The translations under genes were made by a program, and so were the position numbers. Under the pieces are notes generated by a model. It had not been told where the DNA came from and did no database searches. It saw only the letters and a list, made by a program, of their open reading frames with translations. A DNA stretch of 14,225 nucleotides from an uncultured Collinsella sp. (GTDB lineage Bacteria; Actinomycetota; Coriobacteriia; Coriobacteriales; Coriobacteriaceae). Positions 1-7,010 of the stretch are shown in pieces; position 1 is the stretch's first letter; each line of letters opens with the position of its first letter. The stretch is from the NCBI GenBank assembly GCA_958403395.1, contig CATXXF010000046.1, positions 1-14,225 of the forward strand. Reading direction: 5' to 3'.

Positions 1-228
1 GGGCTTGCAGCGACGAACCTCAGGACACTCTTACACCACGTCTGCGCGCGCCACCTCAGTGTCGCCAACCTGATGCTTAGTTATTCTACATTTGTTTATT
101 ATCTTCTTACTTTACGACGCCTCCGAGTCCTAAATTCCTTGATTTTGCTGTTACTGATTTAGTGACAGTACTCATATTTGCCATATTTTGGCCAGGGCAT
201 ATGATTAACCCCCTATTTTCGACGCGAA
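1..228. other. Left-edge region without a convincing gene
   Basis: Positions 1-60 are GC-rich and 61-228 are clearly AT-richer than the rest of the window. A small hairpin can form on the plus strand at 148-168 (CTGTTACT, loop GATTT, AGTGACAG, one G-T pair). On the minus strand a 25-codon reading frame begins at an ATG near 189, with a second in-frame ATG at 180, and ends in TAA at 112; it has no Shine-Dalgarno sequence and no recognised product. No terminator is seen for the minus-strand gene that ends at 229. I see no RNA gene I can name. Confidence 0.5.
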
Positions 229-1281
229 TTAGACCGGCTTAAGCCCAAAACACGCCCGCAGCGTGTTAAGCAACGCCTCTTGCTTCTTCCTGCGGGCATC
301 GACACGATTCCGGTACCGCTTTCGCATACGCTGGTGGATGCGCCATGCGAGCGCTTCCATCGCTTCCATGTCGCAGAGCATTTCGTTGTTGACCGTCGCG
401 ACCTCGATTCCCATAGTAATCAAGCCCGTGTTGCGCTTTTCATCATGGATACGTCCCCTCCGGGAGGAATGGCCCAGCTCACCGTTGTATTCCAGGTCAA
501 ACCGGGCTGCTTCCTGATACGCATCGCAAACTGCATGCGGCATCCCCGAGATTGCCTGCGCGCGGTCATCGAACTCGATCTTGTAGTCGGTCTTAAAGGG
601 ACCGCAGGCAAATCCGCCATAGGAAAACGGAAGCGAAAACAGAGCGAGCATGATGCACTCCATGGGCGAGAGCAGGTTTTCCGACAGATAGGGACACAGC
701 CGCCGCAGTTGTTTGGCCGTACTCCCCTTGCATGCCGCAAGGTAATCTGCCAGGCGATCGGGCGTCAGCACCGGCTCGACTTCAAAGTAGCCCACGTCTG
801 CCGGTTGGTCCTTGTCCTTTGCAAGTCTATTCGCAACAGGCGAGGTATAGGGAGGCAGATACTTCCCGCGATCGCTCAGTGAAATCTTGGAACACAGTTC
901 CTGGGCCAGGGCAAACGCCTGGATACAGCCGACCTCGCGGGCGACGGCAACACAAAGGGCCTCGGGAGATAGGCTGTACACCCCCGGTTCCACCTCTAGA
1001 ATCGAGCCGGCAGGCAACCCAGAACACACGGACCAGCCCACGCCAGGCATGCGGCGGCGCTGCGCCGCAGATCCCACCAGCAAGCACAGGTCTTCTTGCA
1101 CCTCGCCGCTTTTGGCTCCAATTCGAACCAGGTCGGGAAGATAGATATCCTCGGTCGAAGGCGATGACGTGCACAGCACGCGGCGCTCCTCCTCGGGCTC
1201 AAGGTCCTTCCAGCCGATGTAGCCCATCTGCCGGCGCTCGGCTCGAATCATACGCAACGCCGAGGCGCCCGTCAGGATCAC
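229..1281 (-). CDS. Hypothetical protein with DUF559/Vsr-like C-terminal domain
   Basis: This 350-residue protein has no secure function. The C-terminal third (about residues 250-300) has the pattern FDLEYNGELGH, then HDEKR, then GL..MGIEV.TV. That resembles the D-x-E ... H ... D-x-x-R ... L-x-x-x-G pattern of DUF559/Vsr-type nucleases of the PD-(D/E)XK fold. The middle has a hydrophobic SLSPEALCVAVA segment (residues 103-114) and an SPMECIMLALFSLPFSYGG segment (205-223). I recall similar proteins, sometimes called AbiEi-like, as common in Coriobacteriia; this is memory, not a search. The start used is GTG at 1281, just after an in-frame TAG. ATG codons at 1251 and 1227 are alternatives, and no start has a good Shine-Dalgarno sequence. 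The C-terminus (316-333) is strongly basic. The gene lies 68 nt downstream of comF on the same strand and may be read through from it. No toxin or methylase partner is adjacent. A nuclease role is an inference only. Confidence 0.75.
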   Translation of the reverse strand: MILTGASALRMIRAERRQMGYIGWKDLEPEEERRVLCTSSPSTEDIYLPDLVRIGAKSGEVQEDLCLLVGSAAQRRRMPGVGWSVCSGLPAGSILEVEPGVYSLSPEALCVAVAREVGCIQAFALAQELCSKISLSDRGKYLPPYTSPVANRLAKDKDQPADVGYFEVEPVLTPDRLADYLAACKGSTAKQLRRLCPYLSENLLSPMECIMLALFSLPFSYGGFACGPFKTDYKIEFDDRAQAISGMPHAVCDAYQEAARFDLEYNGELGHSSRRGRIHDEKRNTGLITMGIEVATVNNEMLCDMEAMEALAWRIHQRMRKRYRNRVDARRKKQEALLNTLRACFGLKPV

Positions 1282-1349
1282 GGAAGCCGCTAGCTACTCT
1301 TTTGTCGGTTTGTTGCACTGCCTGATTGTTACCGCCACACGAATCACCC

Positions 1350-2156
1350 CTACCAAACGCGTGCGATAGCAAGGCCATCAACGGCCGCGGCACCGGCGCG
1401 TTTGAGTTCCGCCGAAGCCGCTGTCATCGTCGCACCCGTGGTGATAACGTCGTCGATAAGCAGCAGGCGGCGGTCCCGCACGTCCTCAACGGTCTCGTAC
1501 ATGCCTCGGGCGCGTTCACGGCGTTCTTCACGACCGAGTTCACGCTGGTCGCCATGACCGTACTTAACGAGGGCGTCGAGTAGCGGAACACCCGACAGCT
1601 CGCAAAATGGGCGCGCGATGGCTTCCATATGATCGAAGCCGCGTCGCCGAAACGCTGCCGCCGTCGCAGGCACAAACACCACCGCATCCGCACCGGACAG
1701 CACGCCTCCATAGCGATCGGGCGCTACGACCTGGGCATGCAGGGCGGTGTCGTAGAGCAGCTCCGCCAGATACGGAGCCAGACGTCGCTCGCCCGAGTCC
1801 TTGTACGCTTTAATGATGCGCGGCAGCGGATGCGCATAGACAGCGCACGCCAGGCAGCGGTCGAGCGCCTCCGCCATTGCCGAGGACGTGCCCTCGACCG
1901 AACACTCAGTGCACAGCAAATCCCCAAACGGGGCGCCGCATCGGGTGCAGCTATGACGTGGGTCGATGAGCGTGAGCGCGGCCAGGCAGTCTTGGCAAAT
2001 AAGCGCACCGGCGCGTTCGCAGCCGGCACATCGCGTGGGCGACAACGCCTCAAGCGCCTCGTACGTCGCGTGCTCGGCAAACGGTAGCAATTCGTCCGCA
2101 AACGGCAGGGCACCGGCGCCCTGCAGACGGCTCAATATGTTCAAACGGCTCTTCAA
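1350..2156 (-). CDS. comF: ComF-family phosphoribosyltransferase-like protein
   Basis: The 268-residue protein matches the ComFC/GntX family. Two N-terminal zinc-binding clusters are visible: CAGC at 43-46 with CQDC at 54-57, and CTRC at 70-73 with CTEC at 82-85. The phosphoribosyltransferase part contains VPATAAAFRRRGFDHME (162-178), typical of the family, and LLLIDDVITTGATM (231-244), the PRPP-binding loop. Bacillus ComFC is needed for DNA uptake during competence; other members have unclear roles, so function here is by family only. The start is TTG at 2156, preceded by AGGGAGGG with about 7 nt spacing; this Shine-Dalgarno sequence lies in the 3' arm of a perfect hairpin. TTG codons at residues 5 and 8 are less well placed. 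It follows ricT by 101 nt, with a candidate -10 in the gap, so it may have its own transcript. No comFA helicase gene is next to it. Confidence 0.92.
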   Translation of the reverse strand: MKSRLNILSRLQGAGALPFADELLPFAEHATYEALEALSPTRCAGCERAGALICQDCLAALTLIDPRHSCTRCGAPFGDLLCTECSVEGTSSAMAEALDRCLACAVYAHPLPRIIKAYKDSGERRLAPYLAELLYDTALHAQVVAPDRYGGVLSGADAVVFVPATAAAFRRRGFDHMEAIARPFCELSGVPLLDALVKYGHGDQRELGREERRERARGMYETVEDVRDRRLLLIDDVITTGATMTAASAELKRAGAAAVDGLAIARVW

Positions 2157-2159
2157 GAC

Positions 2160-2195
2160 ACAACCCTCCCTACGTTCGGTCGCAGGGAGGGTTGT
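2160..2195 (-). promoter_or_regulatory. Perfect 12-bp hairpin covering the comF ribosome-binding site
   Basis: ACAACCCTCCCT (2160-2171) and AGGGAGGGTTGT (2184-2195) are exact inverted repeats with a 12-nt loop. Read on the minus strand, the 3' arm carries AGGGAGGG, the only Shine-Dalgarno-like sequence for the comF TTG at 2156. There is no U-run after the stem in the minus direction (GTGTCTTGAAG follows), so a standard intrinsic terminator for ricT is unlikely. It may occlude translation initiation of comF, or act as a weak terminator or processing site between ricT and comF. The structure is seen directly; the role is inferred. Confidence 0.6.
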
Positions 2196-2207
2196 TGATT
2201 CGGCGCT

Positions 2208-2213
2208 ATGATA
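2208..2213 (-). promoter_or_regulatory. Candidate -10 element upstream of comF
   Basis: The minus strand reads CGGGGTATCATAGC here. The TATCAT hexamer, preceded by four G, is identical over GGGGTATCAT to the -10 proposed for tmk. No good -35 lies 16-18 nt upstream (CGCCTT at 17 nt). If active, transcription would start near 2201, just before the comF leader hairpin. Confidence 0.35.
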
Positions 2214-2257
2214 CCCCGATGCGCTCGGGCAAGGCGGGCTAAATCCGCTCGCGGGCG

Positions 2258-3958
2258 TTATTCGCCGGCGGGCGGTTGCGGTACGGACGAAGACGGGGTC
2301 GAGCCCTCGCCACCATCCTGACGCGGCTTGCGGGAACGACGACGGCGACGGCGCTTTTGACCCTGGTCGGCCGAGCCCTCGCCACCGCGATTCTCGCGCG
2401 GCTCGCGCTCGTCGCGAGCGGCGCCACGCGAAGCCTTGGCAGCCGCTCCCCCGCCATCCCCGGGACGACGGCGCGTGACCTTGACCTCGCCATCCGAGAC
2501 CTGATCGGCCACGGAGGGCACTGAGGGCTTCTGTTGCGCGCCCGAGGAATGGCGACGGCGCGGACGCGGCGCGCGCTCCTCCTCGCCACGTGACTTGCCG
2601 CTCTTGTCGACAGGCGCATCGGAGGCCGAGGCGCCCTTGGAAGCGGCACCGGCCTCGCGAGCAGCTGCGGCGCGGAAGGCGTCCTCGCGCTCCTCGCTCG
2701 ACAGATGACGGCGGCGGCGACGTGTGGGGTTCATGCCGCCGCCGCGATTCTGCTGCTGGGGCTGCTGAACCTCGCGCTCGCGAGAGGCGTTCTTGCCCGC
2801 GGCTGCAACCTCGGTAGCATCGCCCGAGCCCGCGCGCTTGCGACGGCGACGGCCATCGGCCGCCCCCTCGGCCTCGGGTGTCTCGGCCTTACCGCGGCCT
2901 TTTCCGCGGCCACGGCCCTCGCCCTGACCCTGACCGGCGCGAGCATCGGATTCGGCATCGCGGCGACGGCGCTTGGGCATCGACGTGCCGGCCAGACGGT
3001 CGGCACTCGACAGGCCATCGCCCACGTCGACGCCGTTCTCGCGATCGAGCTCCATGAGCGCCAGGCGCATCTCGGGCGATTCGATGCGCTCGAGCACGTC
3101 GCGCGTCACGCAGTCGGGGCGGCAGTTGCAGCCCTGCTCGGCGGCCTTCTTTTTGCAGCCCTCCGAGCACGTCATATCGGCCAGGTTGACCTTAAAGACT
3201 TTACCGTTCTCCAGGCGCAGCACCAGCTGCTCGCGCGGCGTGTCATATTCCTGGATACGCGCCTTGCCAAGCGGCGTATCGATGAGCGTCTTCTTTTTGG
3301 GCGCACGGCTTTTAAAGTCCTTGTACGCCTCGAACTCATAGCGCAGGCAGCACATCAGGCGGCCGCATACGCCGCTGATCTTGGACGAGTTGAGCGGTAG
3401 GTCCTGCTCTTTTGCCATGCGAATCGAGACGGGCTCAAACTGTCCGCCAAAGCGCGTGCAGCAGAGCTCCTGTCCGCACTGGGCATAGCCGCCCACCAAG
3501 CGGGTCTCGTCGCGCACGCCGATCTGGCGCATGTCGACGCGAATGTGCAGCGTCGAGGACAGGTCTTTGACGAGCTGACGAAAATCGACGCGCTCCTCGG
3601 CCGCAAAATAGAACACGGCCTTCTCGCCGCCAAACAGGTACTCGACGCCGACCGGCTTCATCTCGAGGTCGAGCTCCTTGACCAGGCGACGGAAATCGAC
3701 CATGGCCTCGTCGCCTTGGATGGCCAGATCATCGGCAAGCTGCAGGTCGATGTCGCTCGCCACGCGCAGCACGGGCTTGAGCGGCTGGCCGATCTCGTCC
3801 TGCGGCACCTCGAAGGGGTCCGCCGTGACCAGGCCGATCTCGGTTCCGCGCTCGGTGGAGCAGATAGCATAATCGGCCTCGAGGATATCCAGATCCTGCG
3901 GGTCGAACCACAGGTCGCGCGAGGCGTAGGTAAACTTAACGGGTACGACTAACGGCAT
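2258..3958 (-). CDS. ricT: PSP1 domain protein, RicT/YaaT type, with long Arg-rich tail
   Basis: Residues 1 to about 265 are a PSP1/RicT protein. Signature segments are CGQELCCTRFGGQF (161-174) and SGVCGRLMCCLRYEFEAYK (195-213). Bacillus RicT (YaaT) forms the Ric complex with RicA and RicF, binds iron-sulfur clusters and adjusts mRNA processing by RNase Y and the Spo0A phosphorelay. No ricA or ricF lies in this window. An extra cysteine group follows at 264-283 (Cys 264, 268, 277, 279, 283), of possible metal-binding type. From about 327 to 566 the protein is low-complexity and basic, with runs such as PKRRRR, GRRRRKR, TRRRRRH and KRRRRRRSRK between Glu/Ala/Gly-rich stretches. The Bacillus protein is about 275 residues, so the tail roughly doubles the length. 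The ATG at 3958 has AGGAAGG 7 nt upstream and overlaps the end of holB by 10 nt, implying translational coupling. RNA binding by the tail is inferred. Confidence 0.93.
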   Translation of the reverse strand: MPLVVPVKFTYASRDLWFDPQDLDILEADYAICSTERGTEIGLVTADPFEVPQDEIGQPLKPVLRVASDIDLQLADDLAIQGDEAMVDFRRLVKELDLEMKPVGVEYLFGGEKAVFYFAAEERVDFRQLVKDLSSTLHIRVDMRQIGVRDETRLVGGYAQCGQELCCTRFGGQFEPVSIRMAKEQDLPLNSSKISGVCGRLMCCLRYEFEAYKDFKSRAPKKKTLIDTPLGKARIQEYDTPREQLVLRLENGKVFKVNLADMTCSEGCKKKAAEQGCNCRPDCVTRDVLERIESPEMRLALMELDRENGVDVGDGLSSADRLAGTSMPKRRRRDAESDARAGQGQGEGRGRGKGRGKAETPEAEGAADGRRRRKRAGSGDATEVAAAGKNASREREVQQPQQQNRGGGMNPTRRRRRHLSSEEREDAFRAAAAREAGAASKGASASDAPVDKSGKSRGEEERAPRPRRRHSSGAQQKPSVPSVADQVSDGEVKVTRRRPGDGGGAAAKASRGAARDEREPRENRGGEGSADQGQKRRRRRRSRKPRQDGGEGSTPSSSVPQPPAGE

Positions 3959-5076
3959 TTCAGTGCCTTCCTGATATCGAACAGCATGACCTCGATGGCC
4001 AGCTGGGGAGTAACGTTTCTGGCGATGTTGCGCTCGGCGGTCGCGACTGCCTCGAGCGCCCGTGTGGCACCCGCAACATTCGTCGCGGCGGCAAGCCGCC
4101 CGATCGTGTCGCGCACGTCCTCGTTCACCACGTCGGCTGCCTCGTCCTGAAGCGTCAGCAGCACGTCGCGCATGAGCGTCCGCGCGCTCGCCAGCGCTTC
4201 CATGATACCCGAACGCTCGCGCGCGTTGAGTTCGCGCTTGTTGCGGTCCTCAAGCTGCTTCAATGCTCCACGCGACAGGTAGTCGGCGTTTTGCTCGAGC
4301 ACCTTTTCCTGCGTGGACTTGACCTCGGCGAGCGGCGCCTTAACGGCGACAATAAGCGACTTGGCGCGGCTGAGCACGTCGGCCTCGTCGGCGGCGATGA
4401 GCGAATCGATGGCGCGAACCATCTGACGGCGAGCGTCCTGGCGCTCGGCGCTCTTGAGGAACTCGATGCCACGCGCGGGGCTTCCCGCTACTGCGACGGC
4501 CATGCGGCAACGCGCAGGGTCCTGACCGGTGGCGCGGCTCACGGCCTGCGCGGCGACGGCGGGCGACACCAGCCGAAACGGCACGCACTGGCAGCGGCTC
4601 ACAATGGTGGGCAGCATCACGTCTGCCGAGGTGCCCAACAAGATGAACATAACGCCCTCGGGCGGCTCCTCGAGTGTTTTGAGCAGTGCGTTGGCGGTGT
4701 TAGCGCGCAGCTGCTCGGCACGGTCGATGATGTAGACCTTGGCCTTGGCACGGATGGGCGCCAGAGGCACATCGTCGAGCAGCTCGCGGGTCTGGGCAAT
4801 GAGGTAGCCCGTGGCGCTCTCGGGCGTGTAATAGTGCACGTCGGGGTGCGTATGGCGGGCGACGCGCACGCAGCTATCGCATGAGCCGCAGCCATCCTGC
4901 TCGCACAGGAAAGCTTGGGCGAGCGCCCACGCGGCGTCGAGCTTGCCCGCGCCGGGCGCGCCCAAAAACAGGTAGGCGTGCGATGCGCGACCGCTGGCGA
5001 CGGCATTGGTCAAAAAATCACGCGCGCGCTCTTGGGTATCGAGCTTGGCCAGCAGGCTTGCCTGAGCGGGGGCCAT
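3949..5076 (-). CDS. holB: DNA polymerase III subunit delta-prime
   Basis: A clamp-loader AAA+ ATPase-fold protein of 375 residues. The Walker A loop GAPGAGK is at 39-45. A zinc module with Cys 58, 63, 66 and 69 follows and ends in HTHPD, as in delta-prime and tau/gamma proteins. VYIIDRAEQL (114-123) is the Walker B region, TLEEPP is at 134-139, and the SRC motif is at 160-162. Delta-prime works with delta and tau/gamma to load the beta clamp. The start chosen is ATG at 5076, with AGGAGG 9 nt upstream, 1 nt after the tmk stop (TAA-C-ATG). A TTG at 5097 would add seven residues inside tmk but lacks support. The 3' end overlaps ricT by 10 nt. The Walker A lysine is retained, although delta-prime is catalytically inactive in E. 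coli; whether this one hydrolyses ATP cannot be told. Confidence 0.94.
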   Translation of the reverse strand: MAPAQASLLAKLDTQERARDFLTNAVASGRASHAYLFLGAPGAGKLDAAWALAQAFLCEQDGCGSCDSCVRVARHTHPDVHYYTPESATGYLIAQTRELLDDVPLAPIRAKAKVYIIDRAEQLRANTANALLKTLEEPPEGVMFILLGTSADVMLPTIVSRCQCVPFRLVSPAVAAQAVSRATGQDPARCRMAVAVAGSPARGIEFLKSAERQDARRQMVRAIDSLIAADEADVLSRAKSLIVAVKAPLAEVKSTQEKVLEQNADYLSRGALKQLEDRNKRELNARERSGIMEALASARTLMRDVLLTLQDEAADVVNEDVRDTIGRLAAATNVAGATRALEAVATAERNIARNVTPQLAIEVMLFDIRKALKCR

Positions 5077-5077
5077 G

Positions 5078-5761
5078 TTACTCGGCCTCCTGGGCAAGCG
5101 CAGCGGTGACGGCGTCCTGGGAAATGTCGAGGCCGTAGGCGCGAACCCGCTCGACCGTCTGCGCGAAGACTTCCTCGATGGACGCGGTCGCGTCGATGAG
5201 CTTTACGCGGTTTGGTTCCTCGGCGGCAATGGCGCAAAATCCCTGGTAGACGCGCTCTTGGAAGGCCATGCCCTTAGCCTCCATGCGGTCGGCCGCACCA
5301 CGGGCTGCCATGCGCAGCGCCGCCTGCTCGGGCGTGATGTGGTAGACGAGTGTGAGCGCCGGGTGCGTCCCCGCAACGGCCAGGTTGTTGGCATCGCGCA
5401 CCATCTGGCGATCGAGGCCGTCGGCAAACGCCTGATAGCAGGTCGTGGAATCGTAGAAGCGGTCGCACAGGACCACCTTGCCGGCCGCGAGGGCGGGCGC
5501 GATAACCTCATGCACTAGCTGGGCGCGCGCCGCCTCGTAGAGCAACAGCTCGCAAGTATCGCCCATCGCCGTATTGGCGGGGTCGAGCAGCAGGGCGCGG
5601 ATCTTTTCGCTGATGGCGGTACCGCCCGGCTCGCGCAGGCTCACAACCTGGTAGCCAGCGAGTTCAAGAGCGCGGGCAAGCAGGCGCGCCTGCGTGGACT
5701 TGCCGGCGCCATCGACGCCCTCGAGCGTGATAAAGCTATGTTGAGCGGGCTCAAAAGCCAT
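5078..5761 (-). CDS. tmk: Thymidylate kinase
   Basis: Phosphorylates dTMP to dTDP with ATP, an essential step of dTTP synthesis in the cytoplasm. The 227-residue protein starts near the P-loop GVDGAGKST (15-23), then has REPGGT (43-48) for nucleotide binding, DRFYDST (100-106) with the conserved DR(F/Y), and a LID segment ARGAADRMEAKG (152-163). Length is slightly above the usual 205-215 because of short extensions at both ends. The ATG at 5761 has GGAAGGGG 8 nt upstream. It is the first gene of the tmk-holB-ricT operon, with a promoter candidate at 5815-5843. Nothing suggests damage. Confidence 0.98.
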   Translation of the reverse strand: MAFEPAQHSFITLEGVDGAGKSTQARLLARALELAGYQVVSLREPGGTAISEKIRALLLDPANTAMGDTCELLLYEAARAQLVHEVIAPALAAGKVVLCDRFYDSTTCYQAFADGLDRQMVRDANNLAVAGTHPALTLVYHITPEQAALRMAARGAADRMEAKGMAFQERVYQGFCAIAAEEPNRVKLIDATASIEEVFAQTVERVRAYGLDISQDAVTAALAQEAE

Positions 5762-5814
5762 GGGCGCAGCCCCTTCCTACAAGGCGCGAAAATGCAAGTT
5801 ATAGCAACCAAGCC

Positions 5815-5843
5815 ATGATACCCCAGGGGCAGGCGCGTCCCAA
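5815..5843 (-). promoter_or_regulatory. Candidate promoter of the tmk-holB-ricT operon
   Basis: On the minus strand TTGGGA (5843-5838) and TATCAT (5820-5815) are separated by exactly 17 nt, a good sigma-A/70-type arrangement. Four G precede the -10. Transcription would start about 50 nt upstream of the tmk ATG. A second -10-like TATAAC lies at 5803-5798 but has no -35. Confidence 0.55.
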
Positions 5844-5871
5844 ATCCAACCTAGCCATCGAGGCATCCCCG

Positions 5872-5940
5872 AAGTTGCGGTGAAATAGGGACTGATTGAA
5901 GCTCTGAGACCGCCAAACAGTCCCTATTTCACCGCAACTT
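5872..5940. repeat. Long perfect inverted repeat IR1 (23-bp arms)
   Basis: The arm at 5872-5894 (AAGTTGCGGTGAAATAGGGA then CTG) is the exact reverse complement of 5918-5940, with a 23-nt loop at 5895-5917. It sits between the divergent tmk and zinc-ribbon genes, immediately upstream of the latter's promoter. No U-run follows on either side, so it is not a normal terminator. It shares the core TAGGGAC, in the same position relative to the loop, with the repeat at 7011-7068. It may be a REPIN-like or small non-autonomous mobile repeat. Confidence 0.9.
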
Positions 5941-5965
5941 ATGATGGGGAATTTTGGACGCTGGG

Positions 5966-5971
5966 TATAAT
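5966..5971 (+). promoter_or_regulatory. Consensus -10 box of the zinc-ribbon membrane protein gene
   Basis: TATAAT, a perfect consensus, preceded by CTGGG. The start point would be near 5978, leaving a leader of about 30 nt before the ATG at 6009. No clear -35 is found at 16-18 nt (GATGGG at 17 nt). The region upstream is the right arm of the inverted repeat ending at 5940, so the repeat abuts the promoter. Confidence 0.55.
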
Positions 5972-6008
5972 CGTCGTATTGCATTGAAATGTGGCGAAAG
6001 GAGTGGCA

Positions 6009-6992
6009 ATGTCTCGGTATTGCGCCTCGTGCGGCAAGCTTCTTGCAGATAATGCCAAGTTCTGCACCTCGTGCGGTGCACCTGTTGAGCAAACAACCGC
6101 AAGCGATAGCCAGCCCGCTTTTGAGCAGACCGGCTCCCTTGATACGCCGCAAGTCAAGGCGGACGACCCCCTCGCCTATCGCCCCGACCCCGCCGCAGGC
6201 CCCGCGGCCGTCGAGACCACGCAGCGCATACCCGTCGCGAGCGACTCGCCCCAACAGCAGCCGGCTCCCGCATACGCGCCCGCTTCGCCACAGACCCCCG
6301 CTCCCAAAAAGAGCGGCACCGGGCCGCTTATCGCCGTTATCGTTGTGCTGGTGGCGATCATCATCGCCCTGGTCGTTTTCTTTGTGATCAAGCCTTTCGA
6401 CAACGCCGCCACGCAGACGTCTGCCGAGGTAGCTAAGCTGCACCATGACGTCGACGACGATGACCTAAAGCCTCTCGGCGATCCCAACAGCCTGTACGAC
6501 GATGATGACGATGACGACGAGGATGGCGGCGAAGCAACGCTCTCCGAGCAGAACCTCTACCGTCGTCTGAGCGAATACTACGACTTGCTCGAAGACCTCG
6601 ACAACTACGTCCGTGGCTGCGCGCAGAACTTCAACGGCAGCTATCTGGAAGAGGATCGAACCACCCGTCAAAATCTCGCCGACGTCGCCGAGCGCACGGA
6701 GGACACCATCGAGCAGTATTACGACATCGTCGAGGACCTGGACGTCCCGACGAGCTCTAAGAACTACAGCTCCTGGAAGGACATCATCGCCCTGTACGAT
6801 GACCTGGATCACCGCATTGACGCAATCTGTGATGCCTGGGAGATCAGCCTGAAATACACCAAGCCTGCGGATCACAAGAATGAGATCGTAGCGCCGCTGT
6901 CGCGCGACAACGTGGCGGGCACCAATGACAATAAGTACCGCCTAGACTTTGAGGAGCGCTACCCCGGCGCCAAACCCGTCGAAGTGAACTAG
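6009..6992 (+). CDS. Zinc-ribbon, single-pass membrane protein with Asp-rich region
   Basis: A 327-residue protein in clear parts. Residues 5-22 are a zinc ribbon, CASCG...CTSCG, of the zinc_ribbon_2 type seen at the N-terminus of many Gram-positive membrane proteins. Residues 25-103 are a Pro/Ala/Gln-rich linker. Residues 106-127 are one strongly hydrophobic membrane span (PLIAVIVVLVAIIIALVVFF), without a signal peptide. Distal to it come DVDDDD (147-152), an uninterrupted seven-Asp run (164-170) and an acidic, probably helical domain (178-285) rich in Tyr, Asp and Glu. By the positive-inside rule the zinc ribbon is probably cytoplasmic and the acidic domain outside. The ATG at 6009 is preceded by AAAGGAG at 5 nt; an upstream GTG at 5991 would overlap that signal and is less likely. 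The gene is alone on the plus strand, with long palindromes on both sides. Function is unknown; a sensory or cell-envelope role is a guess. Confidence 0.88.
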   Translation: MSRYCASCGKLLADNAKFCTSCGAPVEQTTASDSQPAFEQTGSLDTPQVKADDPLAYRPDPAAGPAAVETTQRIPVASDSPQQQPAPAYAPASPQTPAPKKSGTGPLIAVIVVLVAIIIALVVFFVIKPFDNAATQTSAEVAKLHHDVDDDDLKPLGDPNSLYDDDDDDDEDGGEATLSEQNLYRRLSEYYDLLEDLDNYVRGCAQNFNGSYLEEDRTTRQNLADVAERTEDTIEQYYDIVEDLDVPTSSKNYSSWKDIIALYDDLDHRIDAICDAWEISLKYTKPADHKNEIVAPLSRDNVAGTNDNKYRLDFEERYPGAKPVEVN

Positions 6993-7010
6993 CGCTTTGT
7001 CGTTCCCGAG

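Noticed and set aside
5077..5097. TTG at 5097 as the holB start
   Set aside because: The ATG at 5076 has AGGAGG at 9 nt and follows the tmk stop by 1 nt; the TTG adds only residues overlapping tmk.
5872..5940. Palindrome IR1 as a transcription terminator
   Set aside because: No U-tract follows on either strand, and it lies between divergent genes, where no terminator is needed.
5991..6008. GTG at 5991 as the start of the zinc-ribbon gene
   Set aside because: This stretch contains the AAAGGAG signal for the ATG at 6009, and the zinc ribbon begins right after that ATG.
5799..6446. A 215-codon minus-strand frame across the intergenic palindrome and zinc-ribbon gene
   Set aside because: It would read through a perfect inverted repeat and oppose a gene with a clear zinc ribbon, membrane span and ribosome-binding site.
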